Assembly: GCA_021647885.1 (NCBI GenBank) | Contig: JAKITV010000016.1 | Location: 1-50,453, forward strand | Length of the DNA: 50,453 nucleotides | Direction: 5' to 3' | From: Flavobacteriaceae bacterium | GTDB lineage: Bacteria > Bacteroidota > Bacteroidia > Flavobacteriales > Flavobacteriaceae | Part shown: positions 41,988-50,383 of the stretch, piece after piece | Position numbering within the stretch: position 1 is the first letter of the stretch | Layout: the number at the start of each line of letters is the position of its first letter | The notes under the pieces: generated by a model | The model's input: the letters and a program-made list of their open reading frames with translations, nothing else | What the model was told of the DNA's origin: nothing | Databases searched by the model: none | Made by a program: the position numbers and the translations under genes

Positions 41988-43022
41988 ATGAAAACAAAAT
42001 CAATTTTATTTACGTTAACATTTTTGTGCAGTATAATACTGTTTGCGCAAAAAATAGTGGTATTACACAGTCCCACAAACGGAGTGCAATACTTTAATGA
42101 CGATATAGCTTTACAAACTGCTTACACAGCGGCAATTGCTGGAGACACTTTGTATCTTCCTGGAGGCACACATTTTCCGCCAACAAGATTTGAAAAACAA
42201 CTCACAATTTTTGGTGCTGGACATTACCCTAGTGCCACCACAGCAACATATCTTACCAAAATATCAGGAAACTTTGTTATTAGCGATGAAGCCGATGGTT
42301 TATATCTAGAAGGCGTAGAAATTACTGGGCAACTTTCGTTTGACATTAACGAATCTGTAAATGATGTAACCATTAAACGTTGTAGAATTAATGGAAGCAT
42401 GTACATTCTAGGAAATGGAACAATACCTGCTGAAAACAATACCTTTATAGAAAATATTATTCCTATAGTACAGGTTGATAATATGCTAAATTCTATGTTC
42501 TTCAATAATATTATTAGAGAAATTTATAATGCTCGTAATTTAAGCTTTATCAACAATACATTTTTGCGTTCTTCTCCTTCTTCTGGTAATCAAGTAGTTA
42601 ATTATGCAAACAATTGCTTGTTTAAAAACAATGTATTCTATCAAAATAACAACAATATTTGCGAAGGCAATGGAAGCAGTACTTGGGTAAACAATATTTT
42701 TTGTACAAGTACAACAACACCTTTATTAGGTTTAGATCCTATTTTGGTAGATAATTATTTTATGACACTATCTGATGTCACAACTTTAATTTATCCAGAT
42801 ATAGAAACTTTTGATTACAGTTTCGATTACCATTTATTACCATTGGCAGCAGCTAATTTAGGAGACGATGGTACAGTAACAGGAGTATATGGAGGATTTT
42901 ATCCTTGGAAAGATTTTTCAATTCCAACCAATCCACATATTAGTAGTAAAAACATTTCGGCAACAACTGATGTTAATGGAATGATCCAGGTAGATATAAA
43001 TGTTCATGCTCAAGACAATTAA
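41988..43022 (+). CDS. Secreted beta-helix-like protein
   Basis: 344 residues from ATG 41988 (signal MKTKSILFTLTFLCSIILFAQ, whose first codons belong to the duplicated leader). It opens with the pectate-lyase/beta-helix entry SPTNGVQYFNDDIALQTAYTAAIAGDTLYLPGG. A ladder of short strands follows, with Asn-rich turns (NTFIENIIPIVQVDNML, NSMFFNNIIREIYNARNLSFINNTF, NNCLFKNNVFYQNNNN), typical of right-handed parallel beta-helices. There is no T9SS sorting domain; the protein ends VDINVHAQDN. The next gene starts 3 nt later and does carry one, so the two may be exported or assembled together. Confidence 0.82.
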   Translation: MKTKSILFTLTFLCSIILFAQKIVVLHSPTNGVQYFNDDIALQTAYTAAIAGDTLYLPGGTHFPPTRFEKQLTIFGAGHYPSATTATYLTKISGNFVISDEADGLYLEGVEITGQLSFDINESVNDVTIKRCRINGSMYILGNGTIPAENNTFIENIIPIVQVDNMLNSMFFNNIIREIYNARNLSFINNTFLRSSPSSGNQVVNYANNCLFKNNVFYQNNNNICEGNGSSTWVNNIFCTSTTTPLLGLDPILVDNYFMTLSDVTTLIYPDIETFDYSFDYHLLPLAAANLGDDGTVTGVYGGFYPWKDFSIPTNPHISSKNISATTDVNGMIQVDINVHAQDN

Positions 43023-43024
43023 TT

Positions 43025-44926
43025 ATGAAAGCAAGACAATTAATTCCAAATATTTGGATATTAATCAGTATGCTTTTTACTATCCACGCCTTTGCCCAAA
43101 AAGACATTGTAGGCTACGAGTATGCCTTTAATAATGGTGAAAACTTACAATATGTAGGCATTACACCAACTCAAGATTTTAATTTAAACACCTCTATAGA
43201 TGTTAGTTTCTTAACAAGTGATATTAATGTGTTTAATATTCGGTTTTTGGATAGTGATGGTCTTTGGAGTTCAATAATTTTTAAAATTTTTATTCGTCCT
43301 CCAGATTCAGCAACTGTTAATACTAATATTATTGCTTACGAGTATGCGTTTAATGACAATGAAGGTTTACAGTTTGTTCCTATTACACCTTCTCAAGACT
43401 TTAACCTAATCACTGATATTGATGTTAACAGTTTAACCAGTGATATTAATGTGTTTCATATTCGGTTTTTAGACGATGCAGGAAAATGGAGCAGTATGGT
43501 TAGTCATATCTTTATTCGACCACCAGATTCAGCAACTGTTAATACTAATATTATTGCTTACGAGTATGCGTTTAATGATAATGAAGGTTTACAGTTTGTT
43601 CCTATTACACCTTCTCAAGACTTTAACCTAATCACTGATATTGATGTTAACAGTTTGACCAGTGATATTAACGTGTTTTATATTCGGTTTTTAGACGATG
43701 CAGGAAAATGGAGTAGTATGGTAAGCCACATCTTTATTCGTCCTCCTAATCCAGATATTTTAGTTAATAATACTTTAGTATCTTATGATTATTGGTTTGA
43801 TGGTGACGAAAGTACTAAGACAACTGTAGCAATTGATCCAATTGTAGCGGACTTTATAGTTGCTGAATTGGACATGACAACAATTTGGGCTGGCGAACAT
43901 ACTATTCACTCGCAATTTAAAGATGTCTATGGACAGTATAGTGTGGCAACTACAGATACTATAAATAAAGCTGTGTTACCTATTGCGAATTTTGAAGCTA
44001 ATTCAACTTCAATTTGTGTGGGAGAATCTATAAGTTTCACAAGCAATAGTATTGATTATGACAGTCATGTTTGGAATTTTGATGATGGTGACACTAGTAC
44101 TGACATTAACACATCTCATATTTTTTTAACAGCAGGATTATTTGATGTAAGTTTAACAGTAGAGGATACTGCATCTGGTTTAGATAGTATTGCTACTCAA
44201 ACTATAGAAGTTTTTAGTTATCCTATTAATACAGTTAGTTCGTCTACTCCCTTGCCAGCTTGTTTTGGCTCAACGGTTATCTTAACAGCAGATGATGGTA
44301 ATTCAGATTATTTATGGTCTAATGGAGCCACTACTCAAAGTATTGAAGTAACTGCAAATGAAACCTTTAGTGTGTCGCTTACCAGAATAAATTCTCCTGG
44401 TTGTACTGTAACATCTAACAATATTGAAGTAATTTTTAATGCAGAAATTGATAATACCATAACTCATCAGGAAGCTCCTGTTTTGTTAACGGCAAATCAA
44501 GTTGGTGCAACTTATCAATGGATTGATTGCACAAATGGTAATACACCAATTGATGGTGAAATTAATCAAACATTCACGCCAACAGAAAATGGAGAATATG
44601 CTGTTGAAGTAACGCAAAACGGATGTACTGTGACTTCAGATTGTGAAACAATTAATACACTTTCAGCAACTGATTATGTTATTAAACAACTGGTACAAAT
44701 GTTTCCAAATCCAGTAAAGGAAATTTTAAATATCCATACAGAAGTACCTATTTTATTGCAAGTGTTTAACATTAATGGAATACAGGTTAAAGAACTTAAA
44801 TTTAATTCAGGTAAACAAAGCATTGATATAGAGTCTTTAAGCAGTGGTTTATATTTTGGTAAAGTAATCATTTTGTCAGGTAAGTGGACAAATCAAAATT
44901 CAATTTATAAAATTGTGAAACAGTAG
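43025..44926 (+). CDS. Repeat protein with PKD domain and T9SS sorting domain
   Basis: 633 residues with signal MKARQLIPNIWILISMLFTIHAFAQ. Residues ~28-245 are three ~74-residue repeats of the form GYEYAFNxxExLQxVxITPxQDFNL...NVFxIRFLDDxGxWSS, of which the second and third are almost identical. A PKD-like domain follows (~320-400, ICVGESISFTSNSIDYDSHVWNFDDG). Ig-like segments follow with ACFGSTVILTADDGNSDYLWSNGATTQ and PVLLTANQVGATYQWIDC. The end is a type A sorting domain (MFPNPVKEILNIH, SGLYFGKVIILSG). It is co-transcribed with the beta-helix gene (3-nt gap), under operator copy 3. Probably a surface adhesin-like protein. Confidence 0.87.
   Translation: MKARQLIPNIWILISMLFTIHAFAQKDIVGYEYAFNNGENLQYVGITPTQDFNLNTSIDVSFLTSDINVFNIRFLDSDGLWSSIIFKIFIRPPDSATVNTNIIAYEYAFNDNEGLQFVPITPSQDFNLITDIDVNSLTSDINVFHIRFLDDAGKWSSMVSHIFIRPPDSATVNTNIIAYEYAFNDNEGLQFVPITPSQDFNLITDIDVNSLTSDINVFYIRFLDDAGKWSSMVSHIFIRPPNPDILVNNTLVSYDYWFDGDESTKTTVAIDPIVADFIVAELDMTTIWAGEHTIHSQFKDVYGQYSVATTDTINKAVLPIANFEANSTSICVGESISFTSNSIDYDSHVWNFDDGDTSTDINTSHIFLTAGLFDVSLTVEDTASGLDSIATQTIEVFSYPINTVSSSTPLPACFGSTVILTADDGNSDYLWSNGATTQSIEVTANETFSVSLTRINSPGCTVTSNNIEVIFNAEIDNTITHQEAPVLLTANQVGATYQWIDCTNGNTPIDGEINQTFTPTENGEYAVEVTQNGCTVTSDCETINTLSATDYVIKQLVQMFPNPVKEILNIHTEVPILLQVFNINGIQVKELKFNSGKQSIDIESLSSGLYFGKVIILSGKWTNQNSIYKIVKQ
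43291..43734 (+). repeat. Two 222-bp near-identical tandem units within the PKD-repeat gene
   Basis: Units 43291-43512 and 43513-43734 are about 95% identical in DNA, in frame (74 codons each). Most differences are third-position changes. A third, more diverged unit precedes them. Confidence 0.9.
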
Positions 44927-44936
44927 ATAACTAGTA

Positions 44937-44967
44937 GTGGTACGATGGCTTAAAGTCATCGTATCAC
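44937..44967 (+). terminator. Terminator after the PKD-repeat gene
   Basis: GTGGTACGATG pairs with CATCGTATCAC (one G-T pair) around GCTTAAAGT, 10 nt after the stop; only a weak T-tract follows. Confidence 0.65.
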
Positions 44968-45182
44968 TTAAAAGTCAACTTACTAATTCAACCTTTTCCA
45001 GCAATATAAGCTACACTGTCGTTTAAAAATCGAATAGTGCAAAATTATTTGTCGCTTAAATATTTCCAATTATAACCACCAAAGCTCTCATATTCAACAA
45101 CGAACCTTGTAAAACAGTAAAATCTAACTAACGTGAATTCGACATAACAAGTATTATAATTGATTAAATTAAGCATTTATGT

Positions 45183-45312
45183 CTTTGCGAGTGAGTCCCG
45201 ATAACTATCGGGACGACTGTGACAATCTGTTTTTAAGGGTAAGGCTGCCATACCCAATCAAGTTGAGTATAGGCTATTTTACTAAAAAAAGTAAAACTCG
45301 CAGTGACGCAAA
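45183..45312. repeat. Composite REP-like element with TTTGCGAG...CTCGCAGTGACGCAAA ends
   Basis: The 522-bp gene-free gap 44927-45448 contains this element. Its ends are inverted (TTTGCGAG and CTCGC...GCAAA) and it includes GTCCCGATAACTATCGGGAC (45195-45214). This matches, from memory, the TCTTTGCGAGG...CGCAGTGACG repeats common in Bacteroidota. AACGTGA (~45132) and TCACGTT (~45353) flank it at a distance. I see no gene in the rest of the gap. Confidence 0.75.
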
Positions 45313-45422
45313 CTAATCAACACGCTGATTATTAATAATTTATTGTATCTAACTCACGTTAACTACGTATAACTCTTCAATTAACATTACAAAAAAACAT
45401 TCGTGTATTAGTCGCTTTTAAC

Positions 45423-45430
45423 TACCTTTG
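45423..45430 (+). promoter_or_regulatory. -7 promoter box TACCTTTG
   Basis: TACCTTTG ends 18 nt before the methyltransferase ATG and fits TAnnTTTG; it implies a very short leader. No clear -33. Confidence 0.5.
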
Positions 45431-45448
45431 TATGCTTAATTTTTTAAA

Positions 45449-46663
45449 ATGCGATTACACAGAAACTTATGCTTTGCAGTTATTGATGGATTACTTTTAA
45501 TCTTTAACGAAGGTGAATATGCAGATAAAGTGATACAACAACTTTTAAAACGCGATAAACGTTGGGGAAGTCGAGATCGAGGTTTTGTTGCCGAAACCAC
45601 TTACGATATTGTACGCTGGAAACGTCTTTATGCCGAAATTGCAAATGTAAAAGAACCTTTTAGCAGAGACGACATGTGGCGATTATTTGCTGTTTGGGCA
45701 ACATTAAAAGGCATAAAATTACCAGATTGGAAATATTTTGAAAATACACCTACTCGTAAAATAAAAGGTAAATTTGATGAGCTGTCAAAAATTAGAAAAT
45801 TTCGAGAGTCCATTCCAGATTGGATAGATGAGCTAGGCATAAGAGAATTAGGGGAAGACCTATGGACTAAAGAGATTGCGGCTTTAAATAAACAAGCCGA
45901 AGTAATTTTAAGAGTAAACACTTTAAAAACCAACAAAAAAGATTTACAACTAAAATTACAATCCGAAAATATTGAAACCGAGTTTCTGCCAAATCATCCA
46001 AATGCCTTAAAATTAAAAGAACGCTCAAACGTATTTATTACCGAAGCCTTTAAAAATGGATGGTTCGAAGTTCAAGACGCATCATCACAATTAGTTGCCG
46101 AATTTCTTGACGTAAAACCAGGTATGAAAGTTGTGGATACTTGTGCAGGTGCAGGAGGGAAAACATTACACCTCGCATCACTAATGGAAAACAAAGGACA
46201 AATCGTAGCCATGGATATTTACGAAAGTAAACTCAAAAAATTAAAAGTCAGAGCGCGTAGAAATGGCGTTCACAATATCGATTTAAAGGTTATAGAATCA
46301 ACCAAACCTATTAAAAAACTCTATAACAAAGCGGATAGAGTTCTTATTGATGCACCTTGTTCAGGATTAGGTGTTTTACGAAGAAATCCAGATTCTAAAT
46401 GGAAATTAGAACCCAAATTTTTAGACAATATAAGAATCACCCAACAAGAGATTCTTCAACAATACTCAAGAATGGTAAAATCTGGAGGCAAATTAGTCTA
46501 TGCAACTTGTTCTGTATTGCCATCTGAAAATCAAAAGCAAGTTGAGAAATTTTTAACATCAGATATAGGAAAAGAGTTTATATTTGTAAAAGACAAAAAG
46601 GTTTTAGCTCACAAATCTGGTTTTGATGGATTTTATATGGCGCTTTTAGAACGAAAACAATAA
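45449..46663 (+). CDS. RsmB/RsmF-like 16S rRNA m5C methyltransferase
   Basis: 404 residues. An N-terminal helical part (FAVIDGLLLIFNEGEYADKVIQQLLKRDKRWGSRDRGFVAETTYDIVRWK) is NusB-like. The SAM domain has the m5C-methyltransferase series PGMKVVDTCAGAGGKTLHLA, VAMDIYESKL, VLIDAPCSGLGVLRRNPD and LVYATCSVLPSENQKQVEKF. The two Cys (PCS and TCS) act in the Cys-Cys mechanism. It would methylate a cytosine in 16S rRNA. The endonuclease I gene starts 7 nt after the stop. Confidence 0.92.
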   Translation: MRLHRNLCFAVIDGLLLIFNEGEYADKVIQQLLKRDKRWGSRDRGFVAETTYDIVRWKRLYAEIANVKEPFSRDDMWRLFAVWATLKGIKLPDWKYFENTPTRKIKGKFDELSKIRKFRESIPDWIDELGIRELGEDLWTKEIAALNKQAEVILRVNTLKTNKKDLQLKLQSENIETEFLPNHPNALKLKERSNVFITEAFKNGWFEVQDASSQLVAEFLDVKPGMKVVDTCAGAGGKTLHLASLMENKGQIVAMDIYESKLKKLKVRARRNGVHNIDLKVIESTKPIKKLYNKADRVLIDAPCSGLGVLRRNPDSKWKLEPKFLDNIRITQQEILQQYSRMVKSGGKLVYATCSVLPSENQKQVEKFLTSDIGKEFIFVKDKKVLAHKSGFDGFYMALLERKQ

Positions 46664-46670
46664 CCTATAC

Positions 46671-47780
46671 ATGAAACACTTTTACATTTTATTTTTCTTT
46701 ACTACAACTATCTGTTTTGCACAAATTCCGGGCAATTATTATGATTCTGCAACTGGTAGTGGTTATACATTAAAAACACAGTTAAAAACAATAATCACAA
46801 CAGGACATATCGATCAAGGCTACAGTTTATTATATACAGGTTATTTAACTTCAGATAACGATACATTTTATGAAAATGATAATACGGTTTTAGATATGTA
46901 TTCTGAAAATCCTGCTGCTGCTGATTCTTATAATTTTGCACATGATACAAATGGTGGAACAGCTCCTGGAGATGCCTGTGGAGGAACAGCTCCAACAGCT
47001 GAAAATGATTGCTATAATCGAGAACATATATTTCCTCAAGGATTCTTTAATAGTTTAACTCCAATGAGAACAGATATCCATCATGTAGTTCCTTCAGATG
47101 GTTATGTAAATAGTAGAAGATCTAATTATCCATTCGGAGAAATAAACAGCCCTACTTGGACTTCATTAAATGGTTCTAAAGTTGGCCCAAACACTTACCC
47201 TGGCTATACTGGAACTGTGTTTGAACCAATTGACGAGTTTAAAGGCGATATTGCTAGAATGTTACTATATTTTGCCGTTCGTTATGAAGATGAAGTTACT
47301 AGTGGCACTTGGGACGCTCACAATAGTGTTCCTCAAAACCCTTTAAACGGAACAAACGATCAGGTATATGAAACTTGGTATATTAATTTATTATATAGTT
47401 GGCATTTAAACGATCCTGTAAGTACAAGAGAAAATGTAAGAAATACTGCTGCTTATAATTATCAAGGTAATGCAAACCCTTTTATAGATCATCCAGAGTA
47501 TGTATTGAACATTTGGGGAAATGTGCTTTCTACAACCAAATATGAAAGCATTTCAAATATTTCAATGTATCCAAATCCAGTAAAAGATAATTTCATTTAT
47601 TTTTCTTCAACACAAGATTTAGATATTATAATATATGATGTATTGGGAAAACAAGTTTTACAGGGCAAAATAAACTCTTCCAAAAAAGATATTAACGTTT
47701 CAAATCTTAATAAAGGAATTTACCTTGTAAAAATGTTTTCGAATAATCAAGTTGTTACCAAAAAACTAATTCGACAATAA
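46671..47780 (+). CDS. Secreted endonuclease I with T9SS sorting domain
   Basis: 369 residues with signal peptide KHFYILFFFTTTICFAQ. The endonuclease I (EndA/Vvn-type beta-beta-alpha metal) domain has DMYSENP, NREHIFPQGFFN and TDIHHVVPSDGYVNSRRSNYPFGEI, which hold the catalytic His and metal ligands. LLYFAVRYED and WHLNDPVSTRENVRN follow. The type A sorting domain is SMYPNPVKDNFIYF ... LNKGIYLVKMFSNNQVVTKKLIRQ. It degrades extracellular DNA, giving nutrients or breaking eDNA matrices. It is co-oriented with, and 7 nt from, the rRNA methyltransferase gene. Confidence 0.94.
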   Translation: MKHFYILFFFTTTICFAQIPGNYYDSATGSGYTLKTQLKTIITTGHIDQGYSLLYTGYLTSDNDTFYENDNTVLDMYSENPAAADSYNFAHDTNGGTAPGDACGGTAPTAENDCYNREHIFPQGFFNSLTPMRTDIHHVVPSDGYVNSRRSNYPFGEINSPTWTSLNGSKVGPNTYPGYTGTVFEPIDEFKGDIARMLLYFAVRYEDEVTSGTWDAHNSVPQNPLNGTNDQVYETWYINLLYSWHLNDPVSTRENVRNTAAYNYQGNANPFIDHPEYVLNIWGNVLSTTKYESISNISMYPNPVKDNFIYFSSTQDLDIIIYDVLGKQVLQGKINSSKKDINVSNLNKGIYLVKMFSNNQVVTKKLIRQ

Positions 47781-47804
47781 AATTTAGAATTCAATTTATA
47801 TAAA

Positions 47805-47968
47805 TGTAAGCTTCCCCAAAATCCGAACTGTTTAAAAGTAGAAAAAAGTATTAATTTTAAACAGTAATTATGAGAAAAAGTAAATTTAGTCCGACCCAAA
47901 TCGCAAAGATCTTAAAAGAGTTTGAATTAGCTGCTGAAAATATGAAATTTATAGCAAAAAAATCTTAA
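47805..47968 (+). mobile_element. IS3-family remnant (left end and start of OrfA)
   Basis: TGTAAGCTTCCCCAAAATCC at 47805 resembles an IS3-family left end. ATG 47870 reads MRKSKFSPTQIAKILKEFEL then AAENMKFIAKKS to a TAA (47966-47968). The first 20 residues are the standard IS3 OrfA helix-turn-helix opening. The remainder of OrfA and all of OrfB are missing, so the element is dead. Confidence 0.75.
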
Positions 47969-47986
47969 AAACGTGTTAACTAAAGT

Positions 47987-48019
47987 ATCCCTTCCAGAGT
48001 TTAAAACTCTGGAAGGGAT
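47987..48019. terminator. Perfect hairpin ATCCCTTCCAGAGTTT
   Basis: ATCCCTTCCAGAGTTT pairs with AAACTCTGGAAGGGAT around one A, followed by TTTTG. Same architecture as the hairpins at 40500 and 41803 with a different arm sequence. GGAGTTTTAAACTCTAGGG follows at ~48027. Confidence 0.7.
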
Positions 48020-48154
48020 TTTTGTTGGAGTTTTAAACTCTAGGGATCTGGTGAAGATGAGATTAATCTAAATTCATGTTTTATAATAATTGTAGTGAAA
48101 ATCTATTTTATTTTAATCCTCCTTCGCGTTCGCTTCGGCGGACGAGAAGATTGG

Positions 48155-48239
48155 GTTTAATTCCCCGACGCTCTGCGTAGAAATAGAAAAATAAATTCAA
48201 TTTAATACCTCGTATGCTCTGCTTCGGGGTTGTTCATTG
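48155..48239. repeat. CCCCGAGGCAGAGCC-type repeats, two copies in a gene-free gap
   Basis: The 569-bp gap 47781-48349 holds an IS3 remnant, a hairpin, TTCGCTTCGGCGGACGAGAAG (~48131) and these repeats. TTCCCCGACGCTCTGCGTAG (~48160) and ACCTCGTATGCTCTGCTTCGG (48207-48227) continue into GGTTGTTCATTG. The second matches the reverse complement of 50327-50362 (ACCTCGACGGCTCTGCCTCGG...AGTTCATT) almost throughout. Confidence 0.8.
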
Positions 48240-48349
48240 AAAGTTAACTTTTTACTAATGAAAATTATACCTTTTAAAAAATCTTAAAATTTTGTTAAAG
48301 AAATTAAAAATTAAGGTTTAAATTTAGGGTTGCAACTAACCAATAAACT

Positions 48350-50383
48350 ATGAAAAAATTCTTCTTTTTTTTACTAATAAGTGTTTTTGCATTAGAAAAT
48401 GTACACACACAAATTAACACATCAGAAACGGATGTAGGAACACCATGTTTCATTGATAAATTTGTCATGAGCCATGTTTATGTTAACGGCATACATTATG
48501 TAGCCTTGGATCTTCCTGGAGGAAACGACAGACTAGATATGTATGATGATAATTGTAATTTTTTGGGAACAGCATTTACCTTGCCTAATTTTGGCTCAGG
48601 TAATTTTATATCAAACTTTTTTGCTAGGGATATGGTTTATTATAATAATTCTTTGTATTTCTATGCAAAAATTGACTTTGATGAGACCGCAGTATTTAGA
48701 TATGATCTTAATACTAATATCCTTGATACTGACAACAGACTATCTTTTAAAGAAGTAACTGTGGATGCATTTGCAATAGTTAATGACATATTATTTGTAT
48801 CTTTTATAACAATTAATAATAATTTCACTGTGGCTGTTGCTGCTGACTGGAATAACCCTATAAATGCTGAATATGATGCATCTACAGGGAACATACAAAC
48901 GTTTATTTTCAAAATGAACGCTGATATGTCTAATCCGATATTGTTTTCACATTTGAAAGACTCAGCGTTTAAACATGTTGTTGTTGAAAATGGATTTCTT
49001 GGTATTCATAATGGAAATTTGCTGGTCAGACTAATGAGAGATTCACAAGAGGTTGGCGTTAGTAATGGTATTGACAGAGACATCTTTTTTGCAGAAATTG
49101 ACCTAACAACAGGACTTGTTGTTCGTAGAGAATTCTACCTTGGAGACGCAACTGTTGAAATAGTCCCGAATGGGGATTTAATATTAACACTAGCGAGCTA
49201 TAACTATACTCCACCAGGAGGAAGTCTGGTAAATGTTGTCAGAAACGTAGTGTATTTATTAGATTCAAACTGGAACGAGAAAACGAATTCAGGATTTCAA
49301 ATGTCTGATAATGGGAACAATTTGCGTAATATTCATATTACGGAAAATTTTATTGTTGTAGAGGGTGGACTTCGAAATTATGACTACGGTGAATATCTTG
49401 ATGTTCAGCAGGCTTGGATGTATTTTTATCTTAGACCTACGAACCTGCAAAGAACATTCATAGCTTCAGGTGAAATGCTGGAAAGTTGGCCTAATATTTT
49501 TAATCCACTTTCTAGATTTAAAAAATATGATTTTAGAGATAATGGATTTTCAGCAATAGGTGCTTATTCTTATCACCCAGCTGCTGTTAATTTTAATACT
49601 CCATCTAAGCAAGTTGTAACAGTCCTTGAGCCTATTGAATTAAATGGCATACCGTTGGCGATACTAGGTCCTGATGAATCTATATCAGTATTATATCGTC
49701 GAAACATTGTAATACCTTCTGAGACTTTTACACCTCAATTAGGATTAAATGGTGTTATTGTCCACATGGGCAAAAAGATTGAAAATGATGTTTTGACTGA
49801 TTCTGATCAATTTGACTCAGTTTTAGTTATTGACGATACTGTTGATCTGAACTCGTGGCTTGGGAATATTATTGACCCTAGTTATATTATTGGCGGTGAG
49901 GTTTCTGGATGGTCAGTTTGGGCAGATTATGCCCAATACGGAATTGGAAATATCCAAACCAATAGTTTAGGCGATTTCTTTGTAGATGTTGCAATGTATG
50001 ATTGGTTTGAATTTTTACCTTTTCATATTGCTGGAGCATTAACAAGAACTAAATTTCAACGCATTTATTTAATAAATGAAGAGAGTTTAGGTATAGACGA
50101 TGTTTCATTTGATAATTTGGTTTTATATCCAAATCCAACAAATGGAATATTGAATATTTCATCTAATGAGCAAATTAATTTTGTTCAAGTAACGAATTTA
50201 CTAGGTCAAGTTGTTGCATATTTTAAAGAAAACAACAATATAGAAAAAATTGACCTAGCAAATTTAGCTGCAGGAATTTATATAGTTAAAGTTTCTGATG
50301 GAATTCGTGTCGGAACTAAAAAAATTAATGAACTACCCCGAGGCAGAGCCGTCGAGGTATCAAAACAAGCTCAATTGACTTGA
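48350..50383 (+). CDS. T9SS-secreted protein of unknown function, 3' end altered by a repeat
   Basis: 677 residues with signal peptide MKKFFFFLLISVFALENVHTQ. The large central region (25-560) is beta-rich with propeller-like phrases (NNSLYFYAKIDFDETAVFRYDL, DLTTGLVVRREFYLGDATVEIVPNGDLILTLASYNYTP); no named family was recognised. Residues ~585-655 are a type A sorting domain (LVLYPNPTNGILNIS, VTNLLGQVVAYF, LAAGIYIVKVSDGIRVGTKKI). Normally such proteins end 1-3 residues later, but here NELPRGRAVEVSKQAQLT follows, translated from a palindromic repeat and from the antisense of a transposase end. No clear promoter box was seen upstream. Confidence 0.85.
   Translation: MKKFFFFLLISVFALENVHTQINTSETDVGTPCFIDKFVMSHVYVNGIHYVALDLPGGNDRLDMYDDNCNFLGTAFTLPNFGSGNFISNFFARDMVYYNNSLYFYAKIDFDETAVFRYDLNTNILDTDNRLSFKEVTVDAFAIVNDILFVSFITINNNFTVAVAADWNNPINAEYDASTGNIQTFIFKMNADMSNPILFSHLKDSAFKHVVVENGFLGIHNGNLLVRLMRDSQEVGVSNGIDRDIFFAEIDLTTGLVVRREFYLGDATVEIVPNGDLILTLASYNYTPPGGSLVNVVRNVVYLLDSNWNEKTNSGFQMSDNGNNLRNIHITENFIVVEGGLRNYDYGEYLDVQQAWMYFYLRPTNLQRTFIASGEMLESWPNIFNPLSRFKKYDFRDNGFSAIGAYSYHPAAVNFNTPSKQVVTVLEPIELNGIPLAILGPDESISVLYRRNIVIPSETFTPQLGLNGVIVHMGKKIENDVLTDSDQFDSVLVIDDTVDLNSWLGNIIDPSYIIGGEVSGWSVWADYAQYGIGNIQTNSLGDFFVDVAMYDWFEFLPFHIAGALTRTKFQRIYLINEESLGIDDVSFDNLVLYPNPTNGILNISSNEQINFVQVTNLLGQVVAYFKENNNIEKIDLANLAAGIYIVKVSDGIRVGTKKINELPRGRAVEVSKQAQLT
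50327..50362. repeat. CCCCGAGGCAGAGCC repeat at the end of the T9SS gene
   Basis: AATGAACTACCCCGAGGCAG continuing AGCCGTCGAGGTATCA is the best-formed copy of this family; it encodes ELPRGRAVEV in the T9SS protein. Related copies lie at ~36019, ~36169, ~48160 and 48203-48239. It touches the stop codon of a minus-strand transposase-like frame. Confidence 0.85.

Noticed and set aside
43291-43734. Tandem DNA repeats as a non-coding satellite
   Set aside because: The unit is a multiple of three, keeps the frame and encodes an internally repeated domain in a secreted protein.
47870-47968. Intact small DNA-binding protein gene
   Set aside because: Its first 20 residues match the IS3 OrfA opening and it is cut off before the rest of the helix-turn-helix region, so it is an IS remnant.
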